A stretch of 64,000 nt of DNA from Mycolicibacterium litorale (GTDB taxonomy: Bacteria; Actinomycetota; Actinomycetes; Mycobacteriales; Mycobacteriaceae): positions 1 through 64,000 of the forward strand of contig NZ_AP022586.1 of the NCBI RefSeq assembly GCF_010731695.1, written 5' to 3'. Positions 49,969-58,376 of this stretch are shown here, in pieces. The notes under the pieces are model-generated. The model did not search any database and was not told the origin of the DNA. It saw nothing but the letters and a program-made list of their open reading frames with translations. Made by a program: the position numbers and the translations under genes. Each line of letters opens with the position of its first letter. Position 1 is the first letter of the stretch.

Positions 49969-50838
49969 ATGAGCGACGATTCGTCCACACGGCCCACCGC
50001 ACGGGTCGTCCCGAAGCCCCGCCGTGTTCGATTCGATATGCCTGCTGGGACCAGTCGGCAGCACTTCGTTGATGGCGACTTGGTGATGAGCCACTTTGTG
50101 TCCACCTTGTCGGCCACGTTCCCCGAAGGCGAAGACTTCTTTATCCGGTCAGTCCGCGAGTACCGGGACCACATCAGCGACGCTGACCTCAAGGAGGCGG
50201 TCAAGGGGTTTATCGCACAAGAGGCCACCCACCGACACCAGCATCGGCTGCTCAACGATCGGCTTCAAGCAATGGGCTATCCCACCGAGGGGATCGATCG
50301 GCATGTCAAGAAGCTGGTTGGCCGACTTGAGAAGCGTTTTTCTCCCAAGATGCGCCTGGCTGTGACGGCCGCCCTCGAGCACTACACGGCGACATTCGCC
50401 GAGATCATTCTCACCAGCGACGAAGCTCAAGAACTGATCGGCGACACCGAAGTGCGGCCTATTCTGCTCTGGCACGCACTGGAAGAATGCGAGCATAAGG
50501 CCGTTGCTTTCGATGTCTACGAGACGGTCGGTGGAAGCGAACGCACCAGGGTCTGGGGGATGCGGATCGCCAGCCTCCTCTTGTTCAGCGAGTTGGTCAT
50601 CCAGACCACCCGCTCTCTGGCTGGTGACCGTTCCGCCTACAACCCGGTGCGCTTGCTGCGCAGCCTTCGAGCCTTCCGTCATAACCCGCTATTCAGCCCA
50701 GCAGCAATTGCGCGCTTTCGCTCCTACACCCGCGCCGGATTTCATCCCGACGACTGGGACAGCGCAGAAATCCTCGAACGCTGGACCAAGGAACTCTTCG
50801 ACGCCGATGGTGGCCAGCAAGTGCGTAGTGGCGTCTAG
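49969..50838 (+). CDS. Metal-dependent hydrolase (PF10118-type, ferritin-like diiron fold)
   Basis: 289 residues. Glu/His pairs typical of the family are present: FIAQEATHRHQHRLLND, TAALEHYTATFAEIIL and LLWHALEECEHKAVAFDVYE. Members are poorly characterised and often sit in lipid- or steroid-like degradation clusters. The start is ATG 49969, divergent from a TetR gene across a shared operator. It is convergent with the alpha/beta hydrolase gene. Confidence 0.8.
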   Translation: MSDDSSTRPTARVVPKPRRVRFDMPAGTSRQHFVDGDLVMSHFVSTLSATFPEGEDFFIRSVREYRDHISDADLKEAVKGFIAQEATHRHQHRLLNDRLQAMGYPTEGIDRHVKKLVGRLEKRFSPKMRLAVTAALEHYTATFAEIILTSDEAQELIGDTEVRPILLWHALEECEHKAVAFDVYETVGGSERTRVWGMRIASLLLFSELVIQTTRSLAGDRSAYNPVRLLRSLRAFRHNPLFSPAAIARFRSYTRAGFHPDDWDSAEILERWTKELFDADGGQQVRSGV

Positions 50839-50971
50839 CTCGACCAGAGCCCGGCACAGTTCAAAGTCGGCCTTAACCGAAGAACACTTCATGGGCTCCG
50901 CTTCGCGCGCTGTGAAGTCAAGATCGGTTCTGACTACTGGCCGATCGATGGTGCTCGACCAACGTCGCGAC

Positions 50972-51862
50972 CTACAGGAGGTTCCGGCCGAGGAACTCGG
51001 TGACGGCGCAGCCGAAGGCGTCGTTGTCGTCGCCGGCGATCATGTGTCCGGTGCCGGATACGTCGACGGTCTCGGCGTGGGGAACCAGTTGCTTGAACTC
51101 GTCGACGGTGGCTTGGGAGACCACGTCGGACAAGAGGCCCCTTACGAGAAGTGTTGGGGCATTGACCCGTCGGGCTCCGTCGATCAGCAGGTGGCTGATT
51201 GCGTCGAATTGCTCCGTTCCCGTGGTCGATTCGTCGCGGAGAAAGTCGAAGTTGGAGTGAATGAATGCCGGGTCCCACCGCCAGATCCAGCGGCCGTCGT
51301 GACGCTGCCGTAGCACCTTGCGCAGGCCGTCGACGTTGGCCGGGCGCGAGCGATGGGGGTTGTACGCGGCGATCACCTCTGCGGCGTCAGAGAGGGTGCT
51401 AAAGCCATCGGGATGTGCGGCCATGAACGTCACCACGCGACGGGCGCCCTGGAATTCAAGTCGCGGGGTGACGTCGACCAGGACGACCGCCGCCCACGAC
51501 GCCCCGGATGTCAACAGATGCGTGCCGAGCACGGTCATGCCCCCAAGGGATGCACCTACGACCGCAGGGGCGGTATAGGCGCTGAAGTGCTCGCGCACGG
51601 CGAGAAGATCGGTCGCGAGTCGCTCGATGTCGTACCTGCCGGCTGGGTCCCAGTCGCTGTCGCCGTGACCGCGGGTGTCGTAGGCGACGACTGTGTATCC
51701 GCATGCGTGGAGGCGACGCGCTGAAGTGCTCCACGCGTGCCGGTTCTGGCCGCCGCCGTGCAGGAGCAGCACGACGGGACGGGCGTCATCGTGGCCGTAG
51801 CAGTCCGCAGCCAGGGCGATCCCGTCCTGGGTTCGGACCCGATGCTGCACGGCGGAGGTCAT
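50972..51862 (-). CDS. Alpha/beta hydrolase
   Basis: 296 residues. The oxyanion region is VVLLLHGGGQNRHAW, the nucleophile elbow is VVGASLGGM (Ser), the acid is probably in LLVRGLLSDVVS and the catalytic His in SGTGHMIAGDD. This fold is used by esterases, ester- and C-C hydrolases; no substrate is assigned. It is downstream of the PaaI-like and P450 genes on the same strand and may share their transcript. Confidence 0.85.
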   Translation of the reverse strand: MTSAVQHRVRTQDGIALAADCYGHDDARPVVLLLHGGGQNRHAWSTSARRLHACGYTVVAYDTRGHGDSDWDPAGRYDIERLATDLLAVREHFSAYTAPAVVGASLGGMTVLGTHLLTSGASWAAVVLVDVTPRLEFQGARRVVTFMAAHPDGFSTLSDAAEVIAAYNPHRSRPANVDGLRKVLRQRHDGRWIWRWDPAFIHSNFDFLRDESTTGTEQFDAISHLLIDGARRVNAPTLLVRGLLSDVVSQATVDEFKQLVPHAETVDVSGTGHMIAGDDNDAFGCAVTEFLGRNLL

Positions 51863-51920
51863 GACACCTTCCTGGCGAGATCGTCGTCCGCCCGAAGCGT
51901 GGGCCCGGCAGCAAGCGCCT

Positions 51921-52373
51921 TCATAGTGCGTTGCCCGCGGCGTTCACGATCGTGACCGTGCCCTGGGCTACGCAGACGGCTTTGTCGCCGTTGCTAATGT
52001 CGATGCGCGCCACTCCACTGCGCTTGCCCAGCGACACGATGTCGGTGACGGCGACACACACACCGGTGGACACGGGTCGCAGCAGGTTTAGCTTGAATTC
52101 GGTGGTGGCGACCCATGATCCGGCCGGAATGACGGGGTAGAACACGACTCCGAGACAGTGGTCGACCATCGCCGATAGACATCCGCCGTGCAGGGTGCCG
52201 AAGGGTGTGAGCAGTTCGGCACGGGTTTCCATCTCTGCCACCAGCCGACCGGCGGCGAGTTCGGTGTGCCGAAAGCTCAGAAACCTCGACAGTCCACCTG
52301 CTGTGTTCGGCGATCTGAGCAGCTGGTCGGCGATCTGCTCATCGAAGTGCGCGAATGTCACTGCCACCACCAT
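51921..52373 (-). CDS. PaaI-type hotdog-fold thioesterase
   Basis: 150 residues. The active-site helix is TPFGTLHGGCLSAMVDHCLG (HGG motif), followed by the ATTEFKLNLLRPVSTG strand typical of acyl-CoA thioesterases. The start is at 52373 (ATG) after GGGGCATGG context. It lies between the alpha/beta hydrolase and a leftover thioesterase fragment. Confidence 0.82.
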   Translation of the reverse strand: MVVAVTFAHFDEQIADQLLRSPNTAGGLSRFLSFRHTELAAGRLVAEMETRAELLTPFGTLHGGCLSAMVDHCLGVVFYPVIPAGSWVATTEFKLNLLRPVSTGVCVAVTDIVSLGKRSGVARIDISNGDKAVCVAQGTVTIVNAAGNAL

Positions 52374-52530
52374 GCCCCTTTCTCCTGTCCGGTCATGGGT
52401 CGATCACCGTTCGAGCCCGCGAATCGTTTGAGCATGTCGCCGAATGCGCCGAGGTCGCCGTGCGCGGCGGAGTGCTCGATATCGACGGCGATGAAGAACC
52501 TGGCCGCGCGGTGATGCACACGACGCGTCG
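52358..52530 (-). pseudogene. C-terminal fragment of a second thioesterase
   Basis: The frame reading AARFFIAVDIEHSAAHGDLG and AFGDMLKRFAGSNGD, ending at TGA 52358-52360, closely follows the C-terminus of the thioesterase at 56720-57232 (VVSPEHFAAHGDVSAFGDLL). The N-terminal hotdog core is missing, replaced by the P450 gene end. The fragment is read into the PaaI gene start and may only be a scar of recombination between paralogues. Confidence 0.6.
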
Positions 52531-52547
52531 TCGAGGAGGGGCACGGG

Positions 52548-53744
52548 CTAGACCGGTGTGGTCCAAGTGATGGGCAGCGATGTGTAGCCGCGGATCGGTC
52601 CGGACCGCAGCCGCCGCGCCGATTCAAGATCGACCTCCCAGTCGGGCACCTTGTCCAACAGAGCATCCAGAGCGATGCGGGCCTCCATCCGCGCCAGTGC
52701 CGCGCCCAGACAGAAGTGGATGCCGCGACCGAAGGCGACCTGGTGCTCACTGGTGCGCTCGATGTCGAACACGTCAGGATCGGGGAAGGCGCGCTCGTCG
52801 CGGTTGGCCGACCCGAACAGCAGCAGCACCTTCTCACCTTGACGCATGGTCGTGTCGTGCAGTGTGACGTCGCGGGTCAGGGTTCGTGAAAGTCCCTGTG
52901 CCGGTGAGTCGTAGCGCAGCAACTCCTCAACTGCCGGCCCCAATAGTGTTCGATCGGCGGCCAGGCGTCGGCGGGTCTGCCGATGCTGGGCCAGCACGAC
53001 CGCGGAGTTCCCCAGCAGATTGGTGGTGGTCTCGTAGCCCGCGACGAGCAGCAGCGCGCAGAAGCCGAGGACTTCCTCGTCGGTCAGTCTGATCCCGTCG
53101 ACTGTGGCGTTCGCCAACGCCGACATCATGTCCTCGCGGGGGGTTTGGCGGCGGTCGGCGAGGAAGTCGGTGAAGTAGGCGTAGATCGAGGTGGCGGCGG
53201 TCAGTGCGTCGGTGGTTTGTCCGTGGTTGACGTCGACCTGGACCAGTTGGCTCGACCACAATCGGAACTGATCACGATCGGTGGCGGGAATGCCCAGTAG
53301 ATCGGCGATCACCGCGGCGGGCAGGATCGCGGCGAAGTCGGTCACGAAGTCCGCCGAACCAGAGCCCTCGTCGAGGCGCTCGAACAACTCCGCGGCCATC
53401 TGTGTGATGGCGCCCTGCAGCCCGGCCACCCGCCGGGGAGTGAACGCCCGGCTCACCAGGGCACGCAACTGGTCGTGGCGCGGAGGGTCCATCACGATCA
53501 TCATCGGCAGGAACGAGCCGATGAAGTCCGATCCCGGTGGGGTGGGGAAGATGCCGTCCACCGAGGAGTACGTGCCGTGATCCAGTGCTGCGGCCTGGAC
53601 GTCGGCGTGCCGGCTCAACACCCAGGTATGGGATTCCTCGGCGCGGTACACCGGAGCCGTGTCACGCAACGACCGATACGTCGGATAGGGGTCGTTGAGA
53701 ATCGAGGCGTCGAACGGGTCGTAACGAATTTGCACCGAGACCAC
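52548..53744 (-). CDS. Cytochrome P450
   Basis: 398-residue monooxygenase. I-helix AGYETTTNLLG, K-helix ExxR in EELLRYDSP, and the haem ligand loop AFGRGIHFCLGAALARME (Cys). The N-terminus YDPFDASILNDPYPTYRSLR is of the soluble bacterial class; redox partners are not encoded nearby. GTG 53744 is chosen; an upstream extension to 53825 would cross the operator. It is divergent from a TetR gene over a perfect operator. Confidence 0.9.
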   Translation of the reverse strand: MVSVQIRYDPFDASILNDPYPTYRSLRDTAPVYRAEESHTWVLSRHADVQAAALDHGTYSSVDGIFPTPPGSDFIGSFLPMMIVMDPPRHDQLRALVSRAFTPRRVAGLQGAITQMAAELFERLDEGSGSADFVTDFAAILPAAVIADLLGIPATDRDQFRLWSSQLVQVDVNHGQTTDALTAATSIYAYFTDFLADRRQTPREDMMSALANATVDGIRLTDEEVLGFCALLLVAGYETTTNLLGNSAVVLAQHRQTRRRLAADRTLLGPAVEELLRYDSPAQGLSRTLTRDVTLHDTTMRQGEKVLLLFGSANRDERAFPDPDVFDIERTSEHQVAFGRGIHFCLGAALARMEARIALDALLDKVPDWEVDLESARRLRSGPIRGYTSLPITWTTPV

Positions 53745-53771
53745 CAAGACCTCCGACCACCAAAGTAACGA

Positions 53772-53796
53772 CGGTTTAGACTCGCAGTCTAAACCG
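53772..53796. promoter_or_regulatory. Perfect operator between the P450 and TetR genes
   Basis: Arms CGGTTTAGACT (53772-53782) and AGTCTAAACCG (53786-53796) are fully complementary with a 3-bp spacer. It lies 28 bp from the P450 start and 22 bp from the TetR start, an ideal site for a repressor acting on both. Confidence 0.75.
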
Positions 53797-53817
53797 GCCG
53801 AACGGGACAGGGGGGCA

Positions 53818-54414
53818 ATGCGCAAGATTCCACGTCAGATCTCTGACCGGCTTCCCGCCGCGGCGGACTTGTTCGCCGAGAAGGGGCTCAACGACTCCAA
53901 GATCGAAGACGTCGCCGCGGTGACCGGTGTGCCGAAAGCGACGCTGTACTACTACTTCGCCGGTAAAGAGGACATCCTTGCTTTCCTGCTCGAAGACCTC
54001 CTCAAGGACATCTTCGATGCTGTGACCGCGATCGTGCACACCGGCGGCACCGGTGCCGAACGCCTCGAACTCGTGATCCGCGCACAACTGCGGGCAATGG
54101 CGCAGCGGCCAGCGGTATGCCGTGCACTCATCGGCGAATTGGGACGAGCGGCCCGCATGCCGGCTATCGCCGAGATGATCAATACCGCCTACCAACAACC
54201 CGTCGAAACCCTGCTCATCGAAGGGGCCCGCGACGGATCCCTCGTCGCTCAGCCCGATGCGCGATCGACGTCGATTGCGCTGTTCGGCGCGGTCACCATC
54301 AATGCACTCATGTACCTGGTCACCGATAACCACCTCGACGAGACGGTGGTCGCCAGCACCCTCAGCGCCGTCATGTTCGACGGGCTGCGCCCGCGCACAG
54401 GAGACCAGTCATGA
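53818..54414 (+). CDS. TetR-family regulator of the P450/LLM genes
   Basis: 198 residues with the HTH in RLPAAADLFAEKGLNDSKIE and VPKATLYYYFAGKEDILAFL. The start is ATG 53818, 22 bp after the operator. The ATGA overlap with the LLM gene shows co-transcription, so the ligand is probably the substrate of the P450 or LLM enzyme. Confidence 0.88.
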   Translation: MRKIPRQISDRLPAAADLFAEKGLNDSKIEDVAAVTGVPKATLYYYFAGKEDILAFLLEDLLKDIFDAVTAIVHTGGTGAERLELVIRAQLRAMAQRPAVCRALIGELGRAARMPAIAEMINTAYQQPVETLLIEGARDGSLVAQPDARSTSIALFGAVTINALMYLVTDNHLDETVVASTLSAVMFDGLRPRTGDQS

Positions 54415-55460
54415 GCACCTACGGCCTGTCGGTTCTCGGCGCGGATCTGAAGTCACTGGCCCAGACCGCCCAGGCCGCTGATGCGGCCGGGTTCGACGCC
54501 GTATGGGCCTCGGAGTTCTATTCTCGGTCCGGATCGATCTCCATGGCCGCGATGGCCAACAGCACCCAGAACTGTCGGATCGGTTCCTCCATTCTCTACG
54601 GCGTCGGCCGAAGCCCCCTGGTGCTGGCCACCGAGGCGCGCGACCTCGACGAACTCTCCAACGGACGACTGGTACTCGGCATCGGCAACGGCACCAAACG
54701 GATGATGGGCGACTGGCACGGCGTGCCCGACACCTCCGCACCCGCCCTGCGGATGGAAGAACTCGTGATGCTGCTGCGCCGGATATGGAACCTGCATGAA
54801 GGCCCGATCCATCACGAGGGCCGTTTCTACAGAATGAATCTCACCCCGACCGGCGACGTGGGACCCTCCAGCAGGCCGATCCCGATCGTCACTGCCGGTG
54901 TCCGGCCCCGGATGTGCGAGGCGGCCGGGCGGGTGGCCGACGGCCTAGCCGGACATCCGCTGTTCACAACCACCTACGTCGAAGAGGTCGTCCGGCCCGC
55001 TATCGCCAGGGGCGCCGCGCACACCGGCCGCGACCCCAATGACGTGGAAATCATTTCCATGGTGATGTGCGCCATCCACGACGACGCCGAGGTCGCCAGG
55101 CGCGAACTGGCGCAGCAGATTGCGTTCTACTCCTCGGTCAAATCCTACGAGACGGTACTCGATGTGAACGGCTTCGCCAGCGAAGGCCGAGCCATCCGGC
55201 AAGCATTCGCCCAGCGCGATTTCCCGGCGATGTTCGCCGCTGTGTCCGAGGAGATGATCGACGCCATGGGTGTCGCCGGGACGGCGCACGAGGTCCGTGA
55301 ACAATTGAGACGGTACAACGGCGTCCTCGACCACATCATGCTGTATTCACCATCGGTCGGCATCACTGCCGAACGCGTGCAACAAAACCTCGACAGCATC
55401 ATCCGGGAATGCTCGCCCGCCTCGATGTCGCCAGGGCGGTCCTGTCCACGTTCAACCTGA
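54411..55460 (+). CDS. LLM-class flavin/F420-dependent oxidoreductase
   Basis: 349-residue TIM-barrel enzyme of the luciferase-like group. Typical are AQAADAAGFDAVWASEFYSR, the NSTQNCRIGSSILYGVGRSP strand, LVLGIGNGTKRMMGDWHG and PIPIVTAGVRPRMCEAAGRV. Many mycobacterial members use F420. It is coupled to the upstream TetR gene by ATGA and divergent from the P450. Confidence 0.85.
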   Translation: MSTYGLSVLGADLKSLAQTAQAADAAGFDAVWASEFYSRSGSISMAAMANSTQNCRIGSSILYGVGRSPLVLATEARDLDELSNGRLVLGIGNGTKRMMGDWHGVPDTSAPALRMEELVMLLRRIWNLHEGPIHHEGRFYRMNLTPTGDVGPSSRPIPIVTAGVRPRMCEAAGRVADGLAGHPLFTTTYVEEVVRPAIARGAAHTGRDPNDVEIISMVMCAIHDDAEVARRELAQQIAFYSSVKSYETVLDVNGFASEGRAIRQAFAQRDFPAMFAAVSEEMIDAMGVAGTAHEVREQLRRYNGVLDHIMLYSPSVGITAERVQQNLDSIIRECSPASMSPGRSCPRST

Positions 55461-55508
55461 TCCACGTATTGCCGCCCAAGTCGACCCGTCGCAGTGTCCG
55501 CGGCCGGA

Positions 55509-55973
55509 TTAGTGGGTCTGCCGCGCCGACCCCGCCGATGATTGCCTGACGCTGTTGACGATGTTGGCGTCGTCGGTGTCGGGGAGGTCATGGCGGACCA
55601 CGCGTACCCGTCCTTGAGGTAGACAGGCCATGTAGCCGTGGCGCATGCCATAGAGCTCCCACGCTGTCTGTTCAGCGTCGGGATCGACATCGATGCGATG
55701 TCCGCGCGAGAAGCTCAGGTGTAGCCCTCCATCGTCGCTGGACCAGGCCTGGGTGCACAGTGCGCCGGCGAGGTTCAGCAGCGGGCGTTCGTGGGTCGCG
55801 ATCCTGAGGGGGTCAATACGCACCGCCTCGATGGGGTAGGTGCCGACGGCAGGAAGCGTCAATAGTAGGGGGCAGGAGATGACGATTTCGTTGTAATCAT
55901 CGAAATCCAGAACCAGGCCGCCGTGCAGCGAGAGGCGTTGTACGACAAGGTTTTCGATCCATTGGGTGTACAT
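55509..55973 (-). CDS. DUF6188-type protein
   Basis: 154 residues (MYTQWIENLVVQRLSLHGGL...). No catalytic motif is seen; the LHLSFSRGHRIDVDPDAEQT and TAWELYGMRHGYMACLPQGR strands suit a small beta-rich fold. Function unknown. ATG 55973 is preferred to 55994. Two GTATCG-type sites 52-82 bp upstream resemble the operator found at the RND and thioesterase promoters. Confidence 0.65.
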   Translation of the reverse strand: MYTQWIENLVVQRLSLHGGLVLDFDDYNEIVISCPLLLTLPAVGTYPIEAVRIDPLRIATHERPLLNLAGALCTQAWSSDDGGLHLSFSRGHRIDVDPDAEQTAWELYGMRHGYMACLPQGRVRVVRHDLPDTDDANIVNSVRQSSAGSARQTH

Positions 55974-56025
55974 GGCAGTCTCTTTTCGACGCATCGTTGA
56001 GCCGTATCCCCAAAGAGTACGCCAA

Positions 56026-56055
56026 GTATCGCTGCGATACCAGCAGTATCGTTAC
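56026..56055. promoter_or_regulatory. Paired GTATCG operators upstream of the DUF6188 gene
   Basis: GTATCGC-T-GCGATAC (56026-56040) is a perfect 7-bp inverted repeat; GTATCGTTAC follows at 56046-56055. They resemble the operators at 48922-48953 and 57245-57270 (14 of 18 positions for the first) and lie upstream of ATG 55973, partly over the end of the TetR gene. Confidence 0.55.
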
Positions 56056-56723
56056 CGGTAGACGGCTGGCCTAGCAGCGCTGGTCACGACGCGCCTGGTG
56101 GCTCGGTCAATGCGGTCGCGGGTGTCGGCGGCTGTCGCGCGGTGGCCGCTGAAGGCCACGAGGTTGGCCAGCCAGATGTCGGAGATGATCCCAGCCACGT
56201 GCAGATCGGTAGGAGTGGGCTCGCCGCCCCTGAGCGTGCGGGCCAGCAGGATCTGGATCTCATCGGCCGCGCGGTCGAGTTCCGCGGCGGCGCGGGTATC
56301 TGCGACTGCGAAGGCCCGTGTCATGGCCGTCGTCAGCCATGGGTCGCGCTGCCAGCGGTCATGCAGATGTGCGGTGAGCCGTTCGAGCCGTTCCAGCGGT
56401 GTGCCCTCACCACTCGCCCAGTCCCCGGCCGAGTCGAGTCGACGGAACTCGCGCGTCAGCGCTGCCACCAGCAAGTGGGTTTTCGCCGGGAAATAGCGGT
56501 AAAGCGTGCCGACGGCGATGCCGACCCGCTCGGCAACTGTCCGCATCTGAACCGCCTCGTAACCACCCGCCGCGGCCACGACCAAAGCTGCATCAAGAAT
56601 GGTCTCCCGGCGCCGTGCGGACGCGCGTGAACGCGACGCGTTAGCGGCTCGCTTCTCTGCAGCGACCGAGTTCGCTTCCGAAGGCGGGGTTTTCCCGTGG
56701 CTGCGCGCCTGAGGGACAGTCAT
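56052..56723 (-). CDS. TetR-family regulator resembling KstR
   Basis: 223 residues. HTH in ETILDAALVVAAAGGYEAVQ and MRTVAERVGIAVGTLYRYFP; the segment HLLVAALTREFRRLDSAGDW and MTRAFAVADTRAAAELDRA is close to KstR, the repressor of cholesterol catabolism in mycobacteria. The DNA sites near it are not the KstR consensus, so it is a paralogue with another target. It overlaps the thioesterase stop as ATGA. Confidence 0.82.
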   Translation of the reverse strand: MTVPQARSHGKTPPSEANSVAAEKRAANASRSRASARRRETILDAALVVAAAGGYEAVQMRTVAERVGIAVGTLYRYFPAKTHLLVAALTREFRRLDSAGDWASGEGTPLERLERLTAHLHDRWQRDPWLTTAMTRAFAVADTRAAAELDRAADEIQILLARTLRGGEPTPTDLHVAGIISDIWLANLVAFSGHRATAADTRDRIDRATRRVVTSAARPAVYR

Positions 56724-57232
56724 GACGGCTCCGGGTCGAGGCCGCCGCGGCGCGAGAACTGCTCCAGAAGATCGCCGAAAGCGCTGACATCGCCGTGTGC
56801 GGCGAAGTGCTCAGGGCTGACGACAATGAACACTGCACTGGCGGTGAAGCGGGCGATCCCACCCTCACCCGTGCCTGTCGCCGTGACATGCAGCGCCCGC
56901 CCTTCACGAGAGACGATGTGGGCAGTAATCCGGTGGGTCTGATGCAGCGGCACCGGCCGCAAATATTCGACCGTCAGGGTGCGGGTCACCGCCGGGGTTC
57001 CGGCGATCCACAACGTGAAGCCCAGGACGTCATCACATGCCGCGGCCACTGCCCCGCCATGGGCCAGGCCCGGGGCCCCGATATGGCGCTCATCGAACGT
57101 CACATCGGTGTACACCGCGTCGCCGCTACGATGCACCACCAACCGCAGTCCGTGGGGGTTGTCCGGGCCGCAACCCATGCATGTCGTGGTGTGCGAGGGC
57201 AGCCGCTCGGGCGGCAACAGGCTTTCGGGCAC
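56720..57232 (-). CDS. PaaI-like acyl-CoA thioesterase
   Basis: 170 residues. Hotdog fold with CMGCGPDNPHGLRLVVHRSG and HIGAPGLAHGGAVAAACDD (HGG motif). GTG 57232 is preferred because GGAGG (57240-57244) is at proper spacing; GTG 57238 would be only 1 bp from it. It is the first gene of an operon with the KstR-like regulator. Its C-terminus is duplicated as the fragment at 52358-52530. Confidence 0.82.
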   Translation of the reverse strand: MPESLLPPERLPSHTTTCMGCGPDNPHGLRLVVHRSGDAVYTDVTFDERHIGAPGLAHGGAVAAACDDVLGFTLWIAGTPAVTRTLTVEYLRPVPLHQTHRITAHIVSREGRALHVTATGTGEGGIARFTASAVFIVVSPEHFAAHGDVSAFGDLLEQFSRRGGLDPEPS

Positions 57233-57244
57233 CGTCACCCTCCA

Positions 57245-57270
57245 ATACGATCGGTTTCGCTGCGCTACCG
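57245..57270. promoter_or_regulatory. Operator shared with the RND transporter promoter
   Basis: Identical at 23 of 26 positions to 48928-48953; the conserved core is ATCGGT-x-TCGCT-x-CGCTACCG. It lies in the gap between the thioesterase-tetR operon and a divergent TetR gene. Confidence 0.65.
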
Positions 57271-57334
57271 TTAGTACCACACTGCTAGACTGCCGTGACA
57301 GCATCGCGTGAAGATCGACCGCCGAGGTGAACGA

Positions 57335-58027
57335 GTGAGCGACAGTCAGGCAGTGCCCGTCCCTGACGACGACGTGGACCCTCGGCTCATCCGGTCACGC
57401 ACCCGGCTGCTGGATGCTGCGGCAACGCTACTGAGCACCGGTGGGGTGGAAGCGGTCACTATCGATGCCGTCACCAAAGCATCCAAAGTGGCCCGAACCA
57501 CGCTGTACCGCCACTTCCACAGTTCGTCGCATTTACTGGCAGCCACGTTCGAACGCCTACTTCCACAAGTGACCACTCCGGCACCGACCAGCGGACCCCT
57601 CCGTGAGCAGCTGATCGAATTGCTCAGCCGCCAAGCCGCCCTTTTCAACGACGCACCGCTGCATGTCACGACACTCGCGTGGCTCTCATTGGGGCCCACC
57701 GGCTCCAATGCCCAAGCGGAAGACCGCCACACATCCGGGGCGCTACGGACCCGAGTTGTCGATCAATATCGTCAACCATTTGACGCCGTACTCACCAGCC
57801 CAAAAGCTCAAGCCGAACTCAACGACTTCGACCAGGAACTGGCGCTTTGCCAACTCGTCGGACCACTCGCCTTCGCCCGAATGACCGGGCTTCGCACTAT
57901 CACTCACAATGACTGCGCGAACATCGTCGATGACTTTCTCGCCGCCCACCGCAACACCGACAGCGACGCCATAAAATCGAACATCGCCACCAAGAAGACG
58001 GGCCGCCCGGCGCGCTCAGCTCGCTAG
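57335..58027 (+). CDS. TetR-family regulator
   Basis: 230 residues with HTH in RTRLLDAAATLLSTGGVEAV and SKVARTTLYRHFHSSSHLLA. GTG 57335 is used; an in-frame GTG at 57308 would add nine residues. Divergent from the thioesterase operon. It could bind the shared operator, or the KstR-like protein could; sequence alone does not decide. Confidence 0.82.
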   Translation: MSDSQAVPVPDDDVDPRLIRSRTRLLDAAATLLSTGGVEAVTIDAVTKASKVARTTLYRHFHSSSHLLAATFERLLPQVTTPAPTSGPLREQLIELLSRQAALFNDAPLHVTTLAWLSLGPTGSNAQAEDRHTSGALRTRVVDQYRQPFDAVLTSPKAQAELNDFDQELALCQLVGPLAFARMTGLRTITHNDCANIVDDFLAAHRNTDSDAIKSNIATKKTGRPARSAR

Positions 58028-58376
58028 GCACAACGAAATCACAATGTCGAGCCGGCTGGTCTTCGGGCCCTTTTCGCCTCTCGCAAATCGCGTCGGTGAT
58101 GGCATCGAAGGACCATTCGTCGCCATCATCGGCGAGGCCGTACGCTGGTTTCCGTTCCACAGCGAGGTGCGGAGACTCGCAGCAGGGTAGTGAGCTACCC
58201 GAAGTGCAGGTCACCCGCGGTTCGGCGTCTCAGACGCTTGAGGGCGCGCAACTGCTTGAACCCGTTTCTCGATTGCTTGACTTGTGGCGAGGAGGATTGA
58301 CAAAGAACAACTTTGACGAGAGCAGGCGAATCGTGGCCTCGGCGGCATGGAGTGGTTACGACATCGCTGTTGCGAG
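58028..58376. other. Intergenic stretch left of the recombinase module
   Basis: 349 bp. Short open frames exist on both strands but none has a recognisable product or ribosome site. No terminal repeat matching the region at 61290-61380 was found by eye. Confidence 0.4.

Noticed and set aside
56052..56723. Calling this regulator kstR itself
   Set aside because: It resembles KstR, but the nearby operators lack the KstR consensus and the genomic context is an accessory island, so a paralogue is more likely.
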